Assembly: GCF_015712165.1 (NCBI RefSeq)
Contig: NZ_JADPZX010000001.1
Location: 4,724,001-4,788,000 of the forward strand
Source: Streptomyces spinoverrucosus
Lineage (GTDB): Bacteria > Actinomycetota > Actinomycetes > Streptomycetales > Streptomycetaceae
Length of the DNA: 64,000 nucleotides
Direction: 5' to 3'
Positions 1 through 7,997 of this stretch are shown piece by piece (the stretch's first letter is position 1; the number at the start of each line of letters is the position of its first letter). Position numbers and translations under genes: made by a program. The notes below the pieces were generated by a model that saw only the letters and a program-made list of their open reading frames with translations, ran no database searches and was not told the DNA's origin.

Positions 1-660
1 CACGTCCTTCCACTGCAACCCCAAGATCTCCCCCCGTCGCAGACCGAGCGCGACCGCCAGGACGAACGCCGTGTAGAGGGGATCGGTCCGAGCTGCTTCC
101 AGGAACGTTAAGGTCTCGTCCAGCGTCCAGGGGCGCAGTTCGCGCGGCTCGACTCGTGGAGCGGGCACCAGTTGCACGACGTTGCGACTGATCAGCTCCT
201 CACGGCATGCGGCCGTAAGAGCCGTGCGCAGCACGCGGTGGGACTCCTTGGCAGTTGCCGCCGACGCCTGCCTGGTCACCTCGGAGATCATCCGGCGCAC
301 GTTCGCCGTGGTCAGCGACTCCAGTCGGCGACTGCCGAGCAAGGGTACGAGGTACCGCCGGACGTGCATCTCGTACTTGATGTACGTGGTGCGCTTCCGG
401 TGGGGCCTGATGTATTCCTCCAGCCAGTACGGCAGCCATTCCGAGAGCTTCGCGGATCGGGAAGGCGTCGGGATCCCCTGGCGGTCGCGGCGCACGAGTT
501 CCTGACGCTTCTCATCGCACTCTTCCCAGGTGGCCCCGTACACCGTCTTGCGCTTGCGGGTGCCGTCAGGCTGCGGGACGTAGACGCGCGCTTCAAAGCG
601 CCCGTCCTTGCGCTGCCAAATGCTGCCGGCGCCGTTGGGGTTCCTCTTTCGCGGGGCCAT
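1..660 (-). CDS. int: Tyrosine site-specific integrase of the AICE (3' part beyond the window)
   Basis: The frame is open from the ATG at 660 to the window edge, giving the first 220 residues. Seen: an arm-type DNA-binding region (about residues 10-60, with SIWQRKDGRFEARVYV), a SAM-like core-binding domain (about 70-130), and the start of the catalytic domain with the box I arginine context LGLRRGEILGLQW near residue 210. Integrases of this family are about 390-460 residues, so roughly half is missing. The ATG overlaps the stop of the excisionase gene (ATGA), which suggests translational coupling. It should integrate and excise the element at the tRNA site whose right-hand copy is at 10629-10672. 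The gene reads towards the unseen left attachment site, as is normal for AICEs. Confidence 0.93.
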   Translation of the reverse strand, partial: MAPRKRNPNGAGSIWQRKDGRFEARVYVPQPDGTRKRKTVYGATWEECDEKRQELVRRDRQGIPTPSRSAKLSEWLPYWLEEYIRPHRKRTTYIKYEMHVRRYLVPLLGSRRLESLTTANVRRMISEVTRQASAATAKESHRVLRTALTAACREELISRNVVQLVPAPRVEPRELRPWTLDETLTFLEAARTDPLYTAFVLAVALGLRRGEILGLQWKDV

Positions 661-860
661 CAGGCTGCGTTCTCCTCAAGTCGGTCTTGCATGTAGTGAC
701 GGACGGCGTCGACCGGGATACGGCGGGCACGGCCGGACGTGTAGCTCGGGAGTTGCTTGGAGCGGATCAGGTCGTAGACCTTGCTGCGGCTCAGCTTCAG
801 CGCGGTCATGACCTCCGGGACGGTGAGGGCTTGCGGGTCGCTCGGGACGACGGTCAGCAC
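660..860 (-). CDS. xis: Excisionase-like helix-turn-helix protein
   Basis: A 66-residue protein with an HTH_17/MerR-like excisionase fold. It begins MLTVVPSDPQALTVPEV and carries the recognition helix context SRSKVYDLIRSKQLPSY, followed by RARRIPVDAVRHYM. The length is typical of AICE Xis proteins. The stop codon overlaps the integrase start by 4 bases, so both are made from one message. Inferred role: it bends the attachment site DNA and directs the integrase to excise. It lies just downstream of the iteron-like repeat region. Confidence 0.9.
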   Translation of the reverse strand: MLTVVPSDPQALTVPEVMTALKLSRSKVYDLIRSKQLPSYTSGRARRIPVDAVRHYMQDRLEENAA

Positions 861-912
861 GTGGAAACCTCCGGGAGGGGGCGGGGCCTGCGTCGCGGCC
901 CCCTTCTGAGGG

Positions 913-1103
913 GCGCTACTTCCGCTACCGCCGCTACCGCGCAGGTCAGGGGCCTGTTCGGGGTAGCGGGAGGGGGTAGCGGTAGCGGCGGGGTAGCGGC
1001 TGGCAATGCCGGTTGCCGCTACCCCGTTGTTGCTGGTCAGGCCGCGTTTTCAGTGCCGGGTAGCGGAAGTAGCGGACTTTCCGGGGGTGGGGGGCAGTAG
1101 CGG
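913..1103. repeat. Cluster of GGTAGCGG / CCGCTACC repeats (candidate iterons or origin)
   Basis: Eight exact copies of the octamer GGTAGCGG or its complement start at 922, 931, 962, 975, 981, 992, 1016 and 1059. One-base variants start at 913, 1068 and 1096. The cluster spans the gap between the rep and xis genes and runs into the 3' end of rep. Short directly and inversely repeated sites beside a replication gene are typical of replication-protein or regulator binding sites, so this may be the element's origin. That function is inference; the repeats are seen directly. Confidence 0.6.
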
Positions 1104-2182
1104 GCCCACGCGTCGTGGAGATCTGCGGCGTAGTAGCCCTTGAGGACGCTCCCGGCGGTCTTGATGTTGCGGGAGGCGATCGGCTCGTTGTCCGCCGTCA
1201 TGTACTCCGCGAGCATCTTCGACAGGCGCCGGTTGTCGAGCGGCTTGCCGTGCAGGTCCGCCCACGGGGCGTCGTCGAGCGCGTTGAGCCTGTCGAGGAT
1301 GGCGACGGTGGGCAGGCGATCGATGCCGACCATGACGTGATCGCGCAGGTCGGTCAGCAGCCGGACTCCGAGGCTGCCTTTGTCGTTGGCCTTGGACGCG
1401 GTCACCAGCGTCACGCACGCCTTCCGTGCCCGCTCGGGCCAGTCGCCGCCGGCCGCGTCGGCGACGGCAAGCAGGGGTTCCCACACGTCCGCCGGGCGGT
1501 CGCTGACCCCGTCGGGCATGTCCGGCCACGCACCCATGACGAACCCACGGGCGTGTTCGGCCCACTGCGCGAGTCGGTCGCGCAGGGCGTGTCCCTGCGC
1601 TTCGTGGATGCGGGCGCGGAAGGCTTCCACGCGTTCGTTGCGTGCCCGTCGGCGCATGCGGATCACGACGGAGCGGGTCATGATCGTGTCCGGTAGGGAG
1701 CCGAGTCCGGCGACCGCGACGCCGCAGTACGAGGGGAAGGCTTGTACGGTCTGGTTGCCGCCGTCGCCGATGCACCGGTAGGTGACTCCGGTGCGGCGGT
1801 GGCCGGCGTTGAGGAAGCCGCGTAGTTCCTCGTTGTCTCCTGCCTTGGGCCCGAAGATCGTGTCGATTTCGTCGAACAGGATCGTGGGCCGGCCGTTGGG
1901 GCTGGACACCGACCGGAACAAGGCGGCGGCGGACGCGTTGACGGCGGTCATGGGCTGCGGCACGAGGGTCTCTACGATCTCCAGCGCCCGCGACTTGCCC
2001 GACCCCGGCTCCGGGGACAAGAAGGCGAGGCGGGGGGTGGAGTCGAAGCAGTCGAGCAGGTGAGCATGCGCGTCCCACAAGGCGACGGCGACGTAGGCGG
2101 CCTCGTGGGGGAAGACGTTGAAGCGGCGGTGGAAGGCTTCCACCTCGTCGAGCAGTGCGGCCCCGTCGATGGTTCCGGTCAT
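1037..2182 (-). CDS. DUF3631-type replication ATPase of the AICE
   Basis: A 381-residue protein. It has a Walker A motif, PGSGKSR, at about residues 59-65 and a Walker B, ILFDEID, at about 101-107, followed by a DUF3631-like C-terminal half. Proteins of this type sit beside primase-polymerases in actinomycete conjugative elements and act in autonomous replication, probably as a helicase-like ATPase. The ATG at 2182 is chosen because it overlaps the upstream stop (ATGA). A longer frame to 2302 exists but would overlap the upstream gene heavily. The 3' end lies in the GGTAGCGG repeat cluster. Family assignment is good; the exact biochemical role is inferred. Confidence 0.85.
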   Translation of the reverse strand: MTGTIDGAALLDEVEAFHRRFNVFPHEAAYVAVALWDAHAHLLDCFDSTPRLAFLSPEPGSGKSRALEIVETLVPQPMTAVNASAAALFRSVSSPNGRPTILFDEIDTIFGPKAGDNEELRGFLNAGHRRTGVTYRCIGDGGNQTVQAFPSYCGVAVAGLGSLPDTIMTRSVVIRMRRRARNERVEAFRARIHEAQGHALRDRLAQWAEHARGFVMGAWPDMPDGVSDRPADVWEPLLAVADAAGGDWPERARKACVTLVTASKANDKGSLGVRLLTDLRDHVMVGIDRLPTVAILDRLNALDDAPWADLHGKPLDNRRLSKMLAEYMTADNEPIASRNIKTAGSVLKGYYAADLHDAWARYCPPPPESPLLPLPGTENAA

Positions 2183-2526
2183 GCGGCGGTCCTCCCTTCC
2201 TGGGGGCTGGCGCAGTGGGGGCAGACGCCGACGCGTACGCGTGCGATGAGTTCGGTGACGGCGGCGCGGCCACGGGCCCGTTCGTGGTGGCCGCAGGAGC
2301 ACAGCCAGTCGGCGGTCTCGATGCGGCCGGCGTGGATGTGGAGGCCGGGGATGATGCCGGTCACCGTGACCGTGTGCGGGTCAGAGCGAAGGGCAGTTCG
2401 GACGCCCTTACGGGCGGCGCCTTTCGGCACGCCTACGGCCGCCGTGTCCACAGCCTGTGCGGCGGCGGACGGGCCGGTCGGGGTGGAGGGGATGCTCTTC
2501 AGGCAGGGGCGAGTGGGGGCGCTCAT
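2179..2526 (-). CDS. Small zinc-ribbon-like protein of the element, function unknown
   Basis: 115 residues, starting MSAPTRPCLKSIPSTPTG. The C-terminal half carries CSCGHHER and later CPHC, a likely four-ligand zinc site. The N-terminal 45 residues look disordered. Both ends are joined by ATGA overlaps, to the primase-polymerase upstream and the rep ATPase downstream, so it is part of the replication operon. I do not recognise a named family. A DNA- or protein-binding accessory to replication is a reasonable guess from position only. Confidence 0.75.
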   Translation of the reverse strand: MSAPTRPCLKSIPSTPTGPSAAAQAVDTAAVGVPKGAARKGVRTALRSDPHTVTVTGIIPGLHIHAGRIETADWLCSCGHHERARGRAAVTELIARVRVGVCPHCASPQEGRTAA

Positions 2527-3428
2527 GCCGCATCCCGCCTGACCGCGTTGTGGGTGATGGACCAGTTGAGGGCGCTGCGCAGGGTTGAGCGGCACTCGGA
2601 GACGGTGAGTCCGGCCGTCTCGCCTGCCTCCTGAAGAGCCTGCTCGACCACGTGCCGGGGGAGGTCGCCCCACGCGACGAACCGTCCCAGGGCGCGCGCG
2701 GCCCGGAACAACGCGGCTTCCCGCGAGCCGCGTTGGGCGGTGGCGACGTTCCGCGTCTCGTTGGCGAGTGCTATCTCCGCATATCGGCGGGATTGCCCCG
2801 CTACGGCCATAGAGGGCGCCTGAGGCGCCTTGGGGGCGGGTTGCAGGATGGTTTGCAGCCACGAGGGCAGAGCGGCCGTCTTGGGGCCGCACAGAGCCTC
2901 GTAGTGTCCGGCGGGAGTGGTGCTGCCGGCCGCGACGACGTAGCCGCCCCATGCGCGGGTGTCGACCGAATCGGCAACGGTGCCAGCCGTGTTGGCCAGT
3001 CGGACGCCGTGCGGGGCGGTGAAGTACAGGTGGGTTCCGCCGCTCGGGGTGCGCACGCGGTAGGTGTCGGGGACGGCATGGCCGGCGCGCTCGCAGAGCG
3101 CTGCAAAGGTCGTCGCGCCGTCAGGCGCGTCCGAACTGCCTTTGTGCTCTGGCGTGTCCAGGTCGACCACGACCAGCCCGGAGGGGCCGGTGGCGATGCC
3201 GACGTTGAACGGCGCCCGCGACCAGGCGGCGCGGATGCGGTCGGGGTCGGTGGTGGCGCGCTGTTCCCACTTCAGGTGCCCGTCGGCGCACTCACCGGTG
3301 AGGGTGCAGGACTTCTCCCCATGCAGCGCCGGCGGCTTGCCGCCGGGGCGGAGGGGGAAGACGTGCCAGCCGCGTTCGGCGGCGTCCAGCGCTGTGCGCA
3401 GCAGCGCTAAGCGGGGGTCATGGGTCAT
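2523..3428 (-). CDS. Bifunctional DNA primase-polymerase (archaeo-eukaryotic primase family)
   Basis: 301 residues with a Prim-Pol domain over about residues 5-200. The metal-binding aspartates are in VVVDLDTP (D89 and D91) and the nucleotide-binding step is in SGGTHLYF. The C-terminal 90 residues have no motif I recognise. AICE Prim-Pol proteins prime and extend DNA during element replication. It overlaps the small zinc-ribbon gene by 4 bases and starts just below a strong hairpin at 3468-3510. Upstream of the ATG at 3428 the sequence GGAACTGGAGACATCC offers a GGAG ribosome site. Confidence 0.9.
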   Translation of the reverse strand: MTHDPRLALLRTALDAAERGWHVFPLRPGGKPPALHGEKSCTLTGECADGHLKWEQRATTDPDRIRAAWSRAPFNVGIATGPSGLVVVDLDTPEHKGSSDAPDGATTFAALCERAGHAVPDTYRVRTPSGGTHLYFTAPHGVRLANTAGTVADSVDTRAWGGYVVAAGSTTPAGHYEALCGPKTAALPSWLQTILQPAPKAPQAPSMAVAGQSRRYAEIALANETRNVATAQRGSREAALFRAARALGRFVAWGDLPRHVVEQALQEAGETAGLTVSECRSTLRSALNWSITHNAVRRDAA

Positions 3429-3467
3429 GCTGGATGTCTCCAGTTCCTTGATGGGTGACTGGCTAGC

Positions 3468-3510
3468 AAGGGCGGCCCCGCGACTTTGGCGAGACGAGGG
3501 GGCCGCCCTT
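3468..3510. terminator. Strong GC hairpin between the transfer and replication genes
   Basis: AAGGGCGGCCCC at 3468-3479 pairs perfectly with GGGGCCGCCCTT at 3499-3510 across a 19-base loop. It lies 8 bases beyond the stop of the small membrane protein and about 40 bases before the primase-polymerase start. It may terminate the long upstream transcript, making the replication genes a separate unit. It has no U tract, which is usual in Streptomyces. A replication-structure role cannot be excluded. Confidence 0.6.
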
Positions 3511-3517
3511 GGCGTAG

Positions 3518-3829
3518 CTAGGGGTTCTTGCGGCGGGCCAGCCTGAGCGTGATCCCGCCGACGCCGATGGGTCCGGCGGCGGCGCCGATGACGGCGGCGG
3601 TGTGGGCGGCGAGGTCGAGCAGGGCGAGGAACGCGGCGACGACGCCGAAGATGCCGATTGCGCCGGCACCCGCCACGACGATGGGGAACAGGTAGGCGCG
3701 CAGGGGCCGTCCGTTGGGTTCGGTGGTGTGGACGACGATGACGATGGGTTGTCCGGTGGCTTCGGCACGCCGGTAGGCGTCGGCGGGGATGTGCGGGGCG
3801 ATGATCCCCGGCGGGTCACGATGGGTCAT
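3518..3829 (-). CDS. Small membrane protein of the element, function unknown
   Basis: 103 residues starting MTHRDPPGIIAPHIP. There are two hydrophobic segments, about residues 46-66 (YLFPIVVAGAGAIGIFGVVAA) and 70-95, ending in a basic tail LRLARRKNP. The ATG at 3829 has AAGG at a suitable distance. It stands alone between the repeat block at 3855-4033 and the hairpin at 3468-3510. Small membrane proteins are common in AICE transfer regions and may help spreading. No specific function can be assigned. Confidence 0.7.
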   Translation of the reverse strand: MTHRDPPGIIAPHIPADAYRRAEATGQPIVIVVHTTEPNGRPLRAYLFPIVVAGAGAIGIFGVVAAFLALLDLAAHTAAVIGAAAGPIGVGGITLRLARRKNP

Positions 3830-3854
3830 GTGGAATCCCTTCCGGTGCTCGGGT

Positions 3855-4033
3855 GGGGAGGTGGAGGCACACCCTTGGGGGTGGCGTGTGGAGGGGGTTT
3901 TCGGGGGTCTGACCTGCGCGCCTCCCCGCCTCCCCGAAGAGGCGTTTTCGCTGATCAACGTGGGGGAGGCAGGGGTGGGGAGGCGGTTGGGGAGTTCTCC
4001 CCGCCTCCCCGGCACGCGGCGGGGTTCCTCCCC
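3855..4033. repeat. GGGGAGG / CCTCCCC repeat cluster downstream of traB (candidate clt/TRS)
   Basis: Seven copies of the heptamer GGGGAGG in either orientation start at 3855, 3921, 3929, 3963, 3977, 4004 and 4027. A perfect palindrome GGGGAGTTCTCCCC sits at 3989-4002. The block fills the roughly 200-bp gap just after the traB gene. In Streptomyces conjugation, TraB binds short repeated 8-mers (TRS) in a cis-acting clt locus usually found near traB. Position and repetition fit; the function is inference, and GC richness raises the chance background. Confidence 0.5.
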
Positions 4034-4034
4034 G

Positions 4035-6161
4035 CTACTCGACGGCGGAAGCGGAATCGTCCGCGTCGCGGTTGGCGAGCGCGCGGAAGACGTGATCGCG
4101 GTGGACGACCATGCGTCCGTGGGACTTCTTCGGCTCCTCGCCCGCCGCCTCCAGCACGCGCTTGAGGTCGGCGAACGTCCAGCCGCCGTAGGCGTCCGCG
4201 TCCAGGGTGGCCAGTCGCTGGATCACGTCCTGGGTGAACAGGCGCGGGGCGTTGCCGAGCACGGCGGCGATGTCGGTAAGCGGGTCGCGCTGTTCGCCGC
4301 GTTCGATGGTGTGGAGGGTGGTGACGCCGTCGCGAAGTGCCTTGGCACGGGCGGCGATCACCTTCGCGTCATCGGTGCTGATGTAGTGCGTACGCACATT
4401 GACGAAGGACTGTCCGGCCGGCATCTCGATGCCGTCGGAGGCGACGACGACCTGTCCCTTGTCCAGCCCCTGACGCAGCAGGTTGGGGGCGGCGCCGCCG
4501 TCGACGGCCTTGTCTCCCAGTGCCATGCGGGCCTGGGACTCGGTGCCCAGGGCGAGGGCGGCGCGGGTGTGGGCGCCCTCGCGTACGAGCTTGGGAAGGT
4601 TCTGGTCGGTGGGGTCCTGGGTGCCCTGCCACAGCAGCACGTCGACGGCACGGCCCTGGTTGTGGATCTTCCGGGCGGCCATGAAGTACCGGGAGGTGGA
4701 GCTGGACCCGCCGTAGGGCCGCTTCTGCTCATCCTTGACCGGGCACATGAAGGCGAGCTGAGCCTCGTCGACGATGATGATCAGCGGCGGGAACTCGGTG
4801 CCGGGCGGCGCCAGGATACGGCGGTTCATCTCCTCCACCCCGTCCTCCAGCATCTCGGTCACCTGGATGACGTGGTCGTCAGTCGGGCCCTGGATCAGCC
4901 TGGTGGCCAGCCCGTCGAACATGGCCCAGTCACCGACGCCCTTGAGGTCGCCCAGCCAGAACTCCACCGTGCGGTCCAGCGCCAGCCACAGCGCCAGGGA
5001 GCGCAGGGCTGCGGTCTTGCCTTGGTTGGACAGGCCGGTGATGAGCAGGTGGCGCTGATACAGGCTGATCGCCGCCGCGTCGCCGCGCAGGTCCTGACCC
5101 CACGGCGCCTTACCCGTTGAGTAGTTCGCGGTCAGCGTCTCGTCGGTGACCAGCGGCGACGGGCCGATCGGCTCATCCAGCGCTCCCGAGTCGGCGACCC
5201 ACAGCCGCACCGTGCGGGCGGCCTTGGGGATCGTGATGAATACCTCGTGCTCGTGACGGGTGAGATTCTCGGCAAGCTTGCGGCGCCGCTTTTGGATCTC
5301 GTCGGTGGACACCCCGGACGGCAGGGTGACGTCGACCTCGACGCCGCATCCGGCGATCACGATCGGGGACAGCATGGATGCGCCGGCGTCGCCCATGTCC
5401 TTGATGGCGTTGCGTAGCGCGGGCACCCCGAGGTCGCGCAGGGCCTTGACCACGATCGACGGGGTGATCGGCTCACCCTCGCCGTTGCGGACGCGGTCGG
5501 GCAGTGCCCAGTTCGGTGCGGCCTGCTGCTTGCGGCCGACCGACCACAGCGCGAGCAGCGCGAGCAGCGGACCGACGGTGACCAGCGGCCCCCACACCAC
5601 AGAGACGATGGTGATGACCAGGGCGATGAACTCGATGACCGCCGTCAGCGGAGTGACGACGTCGGTGACGTCCTTGTTGGCGATCGCCATGACGATCCCG
5701 AGTGCCACCAGGCCACCGATGCCCATGCCCGTTCCGACCAGCACGCCCTTGGCCGCGTCCACGGGGGAGGTGAGCAGGTCCATGCGGCGGCGGTGGCGTG
5801 CCTCGCGGAAGCGCTGCAGGCGCTCCTCCCACTCAGTGGCCATCTCATGGTTCCCGGCAGCCTCAGCGGCGCGGAGCATGCGCTCGTAGCGGGCGCCGGT
5901 ACGGCCGTCCCAGGTGCGGCGGGCAGCAATCTTCGCCCCGCCGACGACGTAGGCGCCGTGGCGGACGACGATGCGGGCGGTGGTCTTGGTGTTGTCGTGG
6001 GTGACGGCCGTGCGGATGGCGCGGCCGGATCGCACCCACAGCGGCACCGGCCGTGCGGGCGCAGGGGCCGACACCACGGTGAGCACGGTCGGGGTGTCCC
6101 TGTCCGTCGCGGTGGCGGGCGGGGTGTGGTGCTTGTGCAGGTGCACGACGTTGTCGCTCAT
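4035..6161 (-). CDS. traB: TraB-type FtsK/SpoIIIE conjugal DNA translocase
   Basis: 708 residues. The N-terminal region is hydrophilic. Membrane segments lie at about 137-220, including VLVGTGMGIGGLVALGIVMA and further hydrophobic stretches. The RecA-like motor has Walker A GLSNQGKT at about 372-380 and Walker B IIIVDEAQ at about 460-468. The C-terminal 70 residues (starting near YGGWTFADLKRVL) look like a winged helix, as in TraB proteins that read clt repeats. It should form a membrane hexamer that pumps double-stranded element DNA from donor to recipient mycelium. The ATG at 6161 has AGGAG nine bases upstream, which decides the start over an in-frame upstream ATG. Confidence 0.92.
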   Translation of the reverse strand: MSDNVVHLHKHHTPPATATDRDTPTVLTVVSAPAPARPVPLWVRSGRAIRTAVTHDNTKTTARIVVRHGAYVVGGAKIAARRTWDGRTGARYERMLRAAEAAGNHEMATEWEERLQRFREARHRRRMDLLTSPVDAAKGVLVGTGMGIGGLVALGIVMAIANKDVTDVVTPLTAVIEFIALVITIVSVVWGPLVTVGPLLALLALWSVGRKQQAAPNWALPDRVRNGEGEPITPSIVVKALRDLGVPALRNAIKDMGDAGASMLSPIVIAGCGVEVDVTLPSGVSTDEIQKRRRKLAENLTRHEHEVFITIPKAARTVRLWVADSGALDEPIGPSPLVTDETLTANYSTGKAPWGQDLRGDAAAISLYQRHLLITGLSNQGKTAALRSLALWLALDRTVEFWLGDLKGVGDWAMFDGLATRLIQGPTDDHVIQVTEMLEDGVEEMNRRILAPPGTEFPPLIIIVDEAQLAFMCPVKDEQKRPYGGSSSTSRYFMAARKIHNQGRAVDVLLWQGTQDPTDQNLPKLVREGAHTRAALALGTESQARMALGDKAVDGGAAPNLLRQGLDKGQVVVASDGIEMPAGQSFVNVRTHYISTDDAKVIAARAKALRDGVTTLHTIERGEQRDPLTDIAAVLGNAPRLFTQDVIQRLATLDADAYGGWTFADLKRVLEAAGEEPKKSHGRMVVHRDHVFRALANRDADDSASAVE

Positions 6162-6223
6162 GCGGGAATCTCCTGAACTGCCCCCTGAGTCGGGGCGGAA
6201 GTGAGGGAAGGTGGGGTGTCGGC

Positions 6224-6781
6224 TCACGCGGCGGCAGCGGAGGGAACGAGGTGGGCGGCGAGGTGCTCGCGGCCGTACGCCTCGCGTTCGTCCTGCTCCA
6301 ACGCCCGCTCGAACTCGCGGGCGTGACGGCGGGACTGACGCTCGATACCGAGGCGGTCACGCAGGTCAGCCACGATCCGCTCGCGGACGTTCTTGCGGCT
6401 GAACTGCATGACGTGCACCAGCTCATGCACGAGCGTCACGGCGAACTCGGCCGGCGTCGGGTGGCGGTCGGCGTTGATCAGGACCAGCGCGCTGCCGTCC
6501 GGGCGGGGGATGGCGGCGGCCTGGATGTTGCGGGCGGTCCGCTTGGCGTCGCGCTGCGCGCGCTGGAGGGCGCGTCGGTCGGCGCTGCCGGCGAGGGCGA
6601 TGTCTGCGGCGGTCATCAGGTCGGCCATGCCGCGTTCGTTGGTCAGGATGACCTCGACGTCGCACATCGTGCCGGGTACCGACCGGTTCACCAGCCGTGC
6701 GGCCTGCTCGGTCAGCCGCTTCGCGGTGCGCAGGGTCGAGCCGTAGCCGGGGATCTTGTGCGTCGACGTGGTGGTCTTCAC
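6224..6781 (-). CDS. HExxH putative zinc metallopeptidase-like protein of the element
   Basis: 185 residues from a GTG start at 6781 with GGAG five bases before it. The centre has VTLVHELVHVMQF, a classical HExxH zinc motif at about residues 119-123, preceded by LVLINADRHPTPAEF. It is followed by a charged helix-rich tail rich in Arg and Glu. The start overlaps the stop of the RRQL gene (GTGA), so it is made with the transfer genes. The fold resembles SprT-like or other small zincins, but I cannot name the family. Possible roles are processing of transfer or anti-defence proteins; this is inference. Confidence 0.75.
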   Translation of the reverse strand: MKTTTSTHKIPGYGSTLRTAKRLTEQAARLVNRSVPGTMCDVEVILTNERGMADLMTAADIALAGSADRRALQRAQRDAKRTARNIQAAAIPRPDGSALVLINADRHPTPAEFAVTLVHELVHVMQFSRKNVRERIVADLRDRLGIERQSRRHAREFERALEQDEREAYGREHLAAHLVPSAAAA

Positions 6782-7143
6782 GGAGTCTCCGTTCCGGTAC
6801 TGCCGGGCGCGGACAGGGAGGTGTCGGGGTAGGCGCAGGGCGCGCACATGCCGAGCGAGGCGGGGATGACGTATCCGGCATCCCGCTGGCACTGGGGACA
6901 GGTGCGGCGGGCGGCGTTGGCCTTGGCCAGAGCCGCCCATTTCGCGGCCGTCATGGGCCGCACCGGTAGGGCGAGGTCGACGCGGTAGAGGTAGGCGACC
7001 AGGGGTTCGCGCCGTCGGCGGGGACGTTCGAGTTGAGCGGCCACGTCCTGACCACCGGGGCGCAAACCTTGGGCCCGGAGTTGGCGGCGGGTGGCGTATC
7101 CGTCCGGGGCGAGGCGCCACCGGAACACCGGCAGCGCCGCCAT
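6778..7143 (-). CDS. RRQL-motif zinc-binding protein
   Basis: 121 residues. The N-terminus has RRQLRAQGLRPGGQDVAAQ, the signature of a Streptomyces mobile-element family named for the RRQL motif. The C-terminal half carries CPQCQ and CAPC, a zinc ribbon. A helix between them contains MTAAKWAALAKANAARRTC. Both ends use 4-base overlaps (ATGA upstream with the Spd-type gene, GTGA downstream). It is conserved in AICEs and linear plasmids, but no biochemical role is known to me. Confidence 0.85.
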   Translation of the reverse strand: MAALPVFRWRLAPDGYATRRQLRAQGLRPGGQDVAAQLERPRRRREPLVAYLYRVDLALPVRPMTAAKWAALAKANAARRTCPQCQRDAGYVIPASLGMCAPCAYPDTSLSAPGSTGTETP

Positions 7144-7997
7144 CAGGCGACGCGCTTCCAGGAAGCCCTGAGCCGGACCTCGGACGCGGAGTGACCGGCC
7201 GCCCGGAAGCGGGCGGCCATCTCGCGGTAGGACAGGGCCGGGTCCTCGCTGGTACGGATGGCGTCGACCACGGCGTCCAGCGCGTCATCCGTGAGCGCCG
7301 GGCCCGACTCCAGTGCGGGAACCTGCTCGGTGGGCCCCCACACCGGGAGCTCCCAGCGGGGCGTGACACCGGGCGTGACCCGGTGCGTCACGCTGGTCAG
7401 CGCCCGCCCTGTCTCCTCACCGGCACGCGCCTTCTCCAGGGTCGACCACGCCCCCGCGAGGGTGTCAGCGGTCCTGGCCTGGACACGGGCCACGCGGGCG
7501 CCGGCCTCGGTCACGGCCGTCAACCGCGTCTCCTCAGTCGCCGCTTCCGCCCGCAGCCGGGCGCGGGCCACCGCCGCCTCATCGCGGGCCTCCTGCTGAA
7601 TTCCCCGGATCGCTCCCAGCGCCGCCGGGGTGAGCGCGGTGCGCTCCCACAGCCCGTGCACCAGCCACAGCGCTTTGGCCGCGACCGGCAGCCAGGCCAC
7701 GGCCAGCCACGCGCCGGCGGAGTGATCGGCGGTGAGCGCGTGCGCCACCAACACGCCCGTGGCGATCAGGCCGAACGACCAGCCGACGGCGGTGACCGCG
7801 TTGCTGTGGTCGCCCTGCGCCGCGAGGCGGCGCTCGTAGGCGAGGGTGGCCAGCCATCCGCCGTCGATCCCGAGTCCGACGACCACGGCCACCGGCCATG
7901 GCACGGCCGTGCCCAGCCACATCACCACCACGGCCAGAGTGAGGACCATGGACACGGCCGTCATCGCGACGGCGGGCAGAACGGTCTTGGCGTTCAT
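7143..7997 (-). CDS. SpdB-like multi-spanning spread protein
   Basis: 284 residues. Four hydrophobic segments fill about residues 8-120, including AVAMTAVSMVLTLAVVVMWL and ATGVLVAHAL. They are followed by a coiled-coil-like region rich in Ala, Arg and Glu (about 130-200) and a C-terminal helical domain with SYREMAARFRAAGHSASEVRLR, which looks DNA-binding. Spd proteins act with TraB in intramycelial spreading of the element. The order GntR-small genes-Spd-TraB supports this. Starts and stops overlap both neighbours by 4 bases. The Spd label is by topology and position, not strong sequence identity. Confidence 0.78.
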   Translation of the reverse strand: MNAKTVLPAVAMTAVSMVLTLAVVVMWLGTAVPWPVAVVVGLGIDGGWLATLAYERRLAAQGDHSNAVTAVGWSFGLIATGVLVAHALTADHSAGAWLAVAWLPVAAKALWLVHGLWERTALTPAALGAIRGIQQEARDEAAVARARLRAEAATEETRLTAVTEAGARVARVQARTADTLAGAWSTLEKARAGEETGRALTSVTHRVTPGVTPRWELPVWGPTEQVPALESGPALTDDALDAVVDAIRTSEDPALSYREMAARFRAAGHSASEVRLRASWKRVA

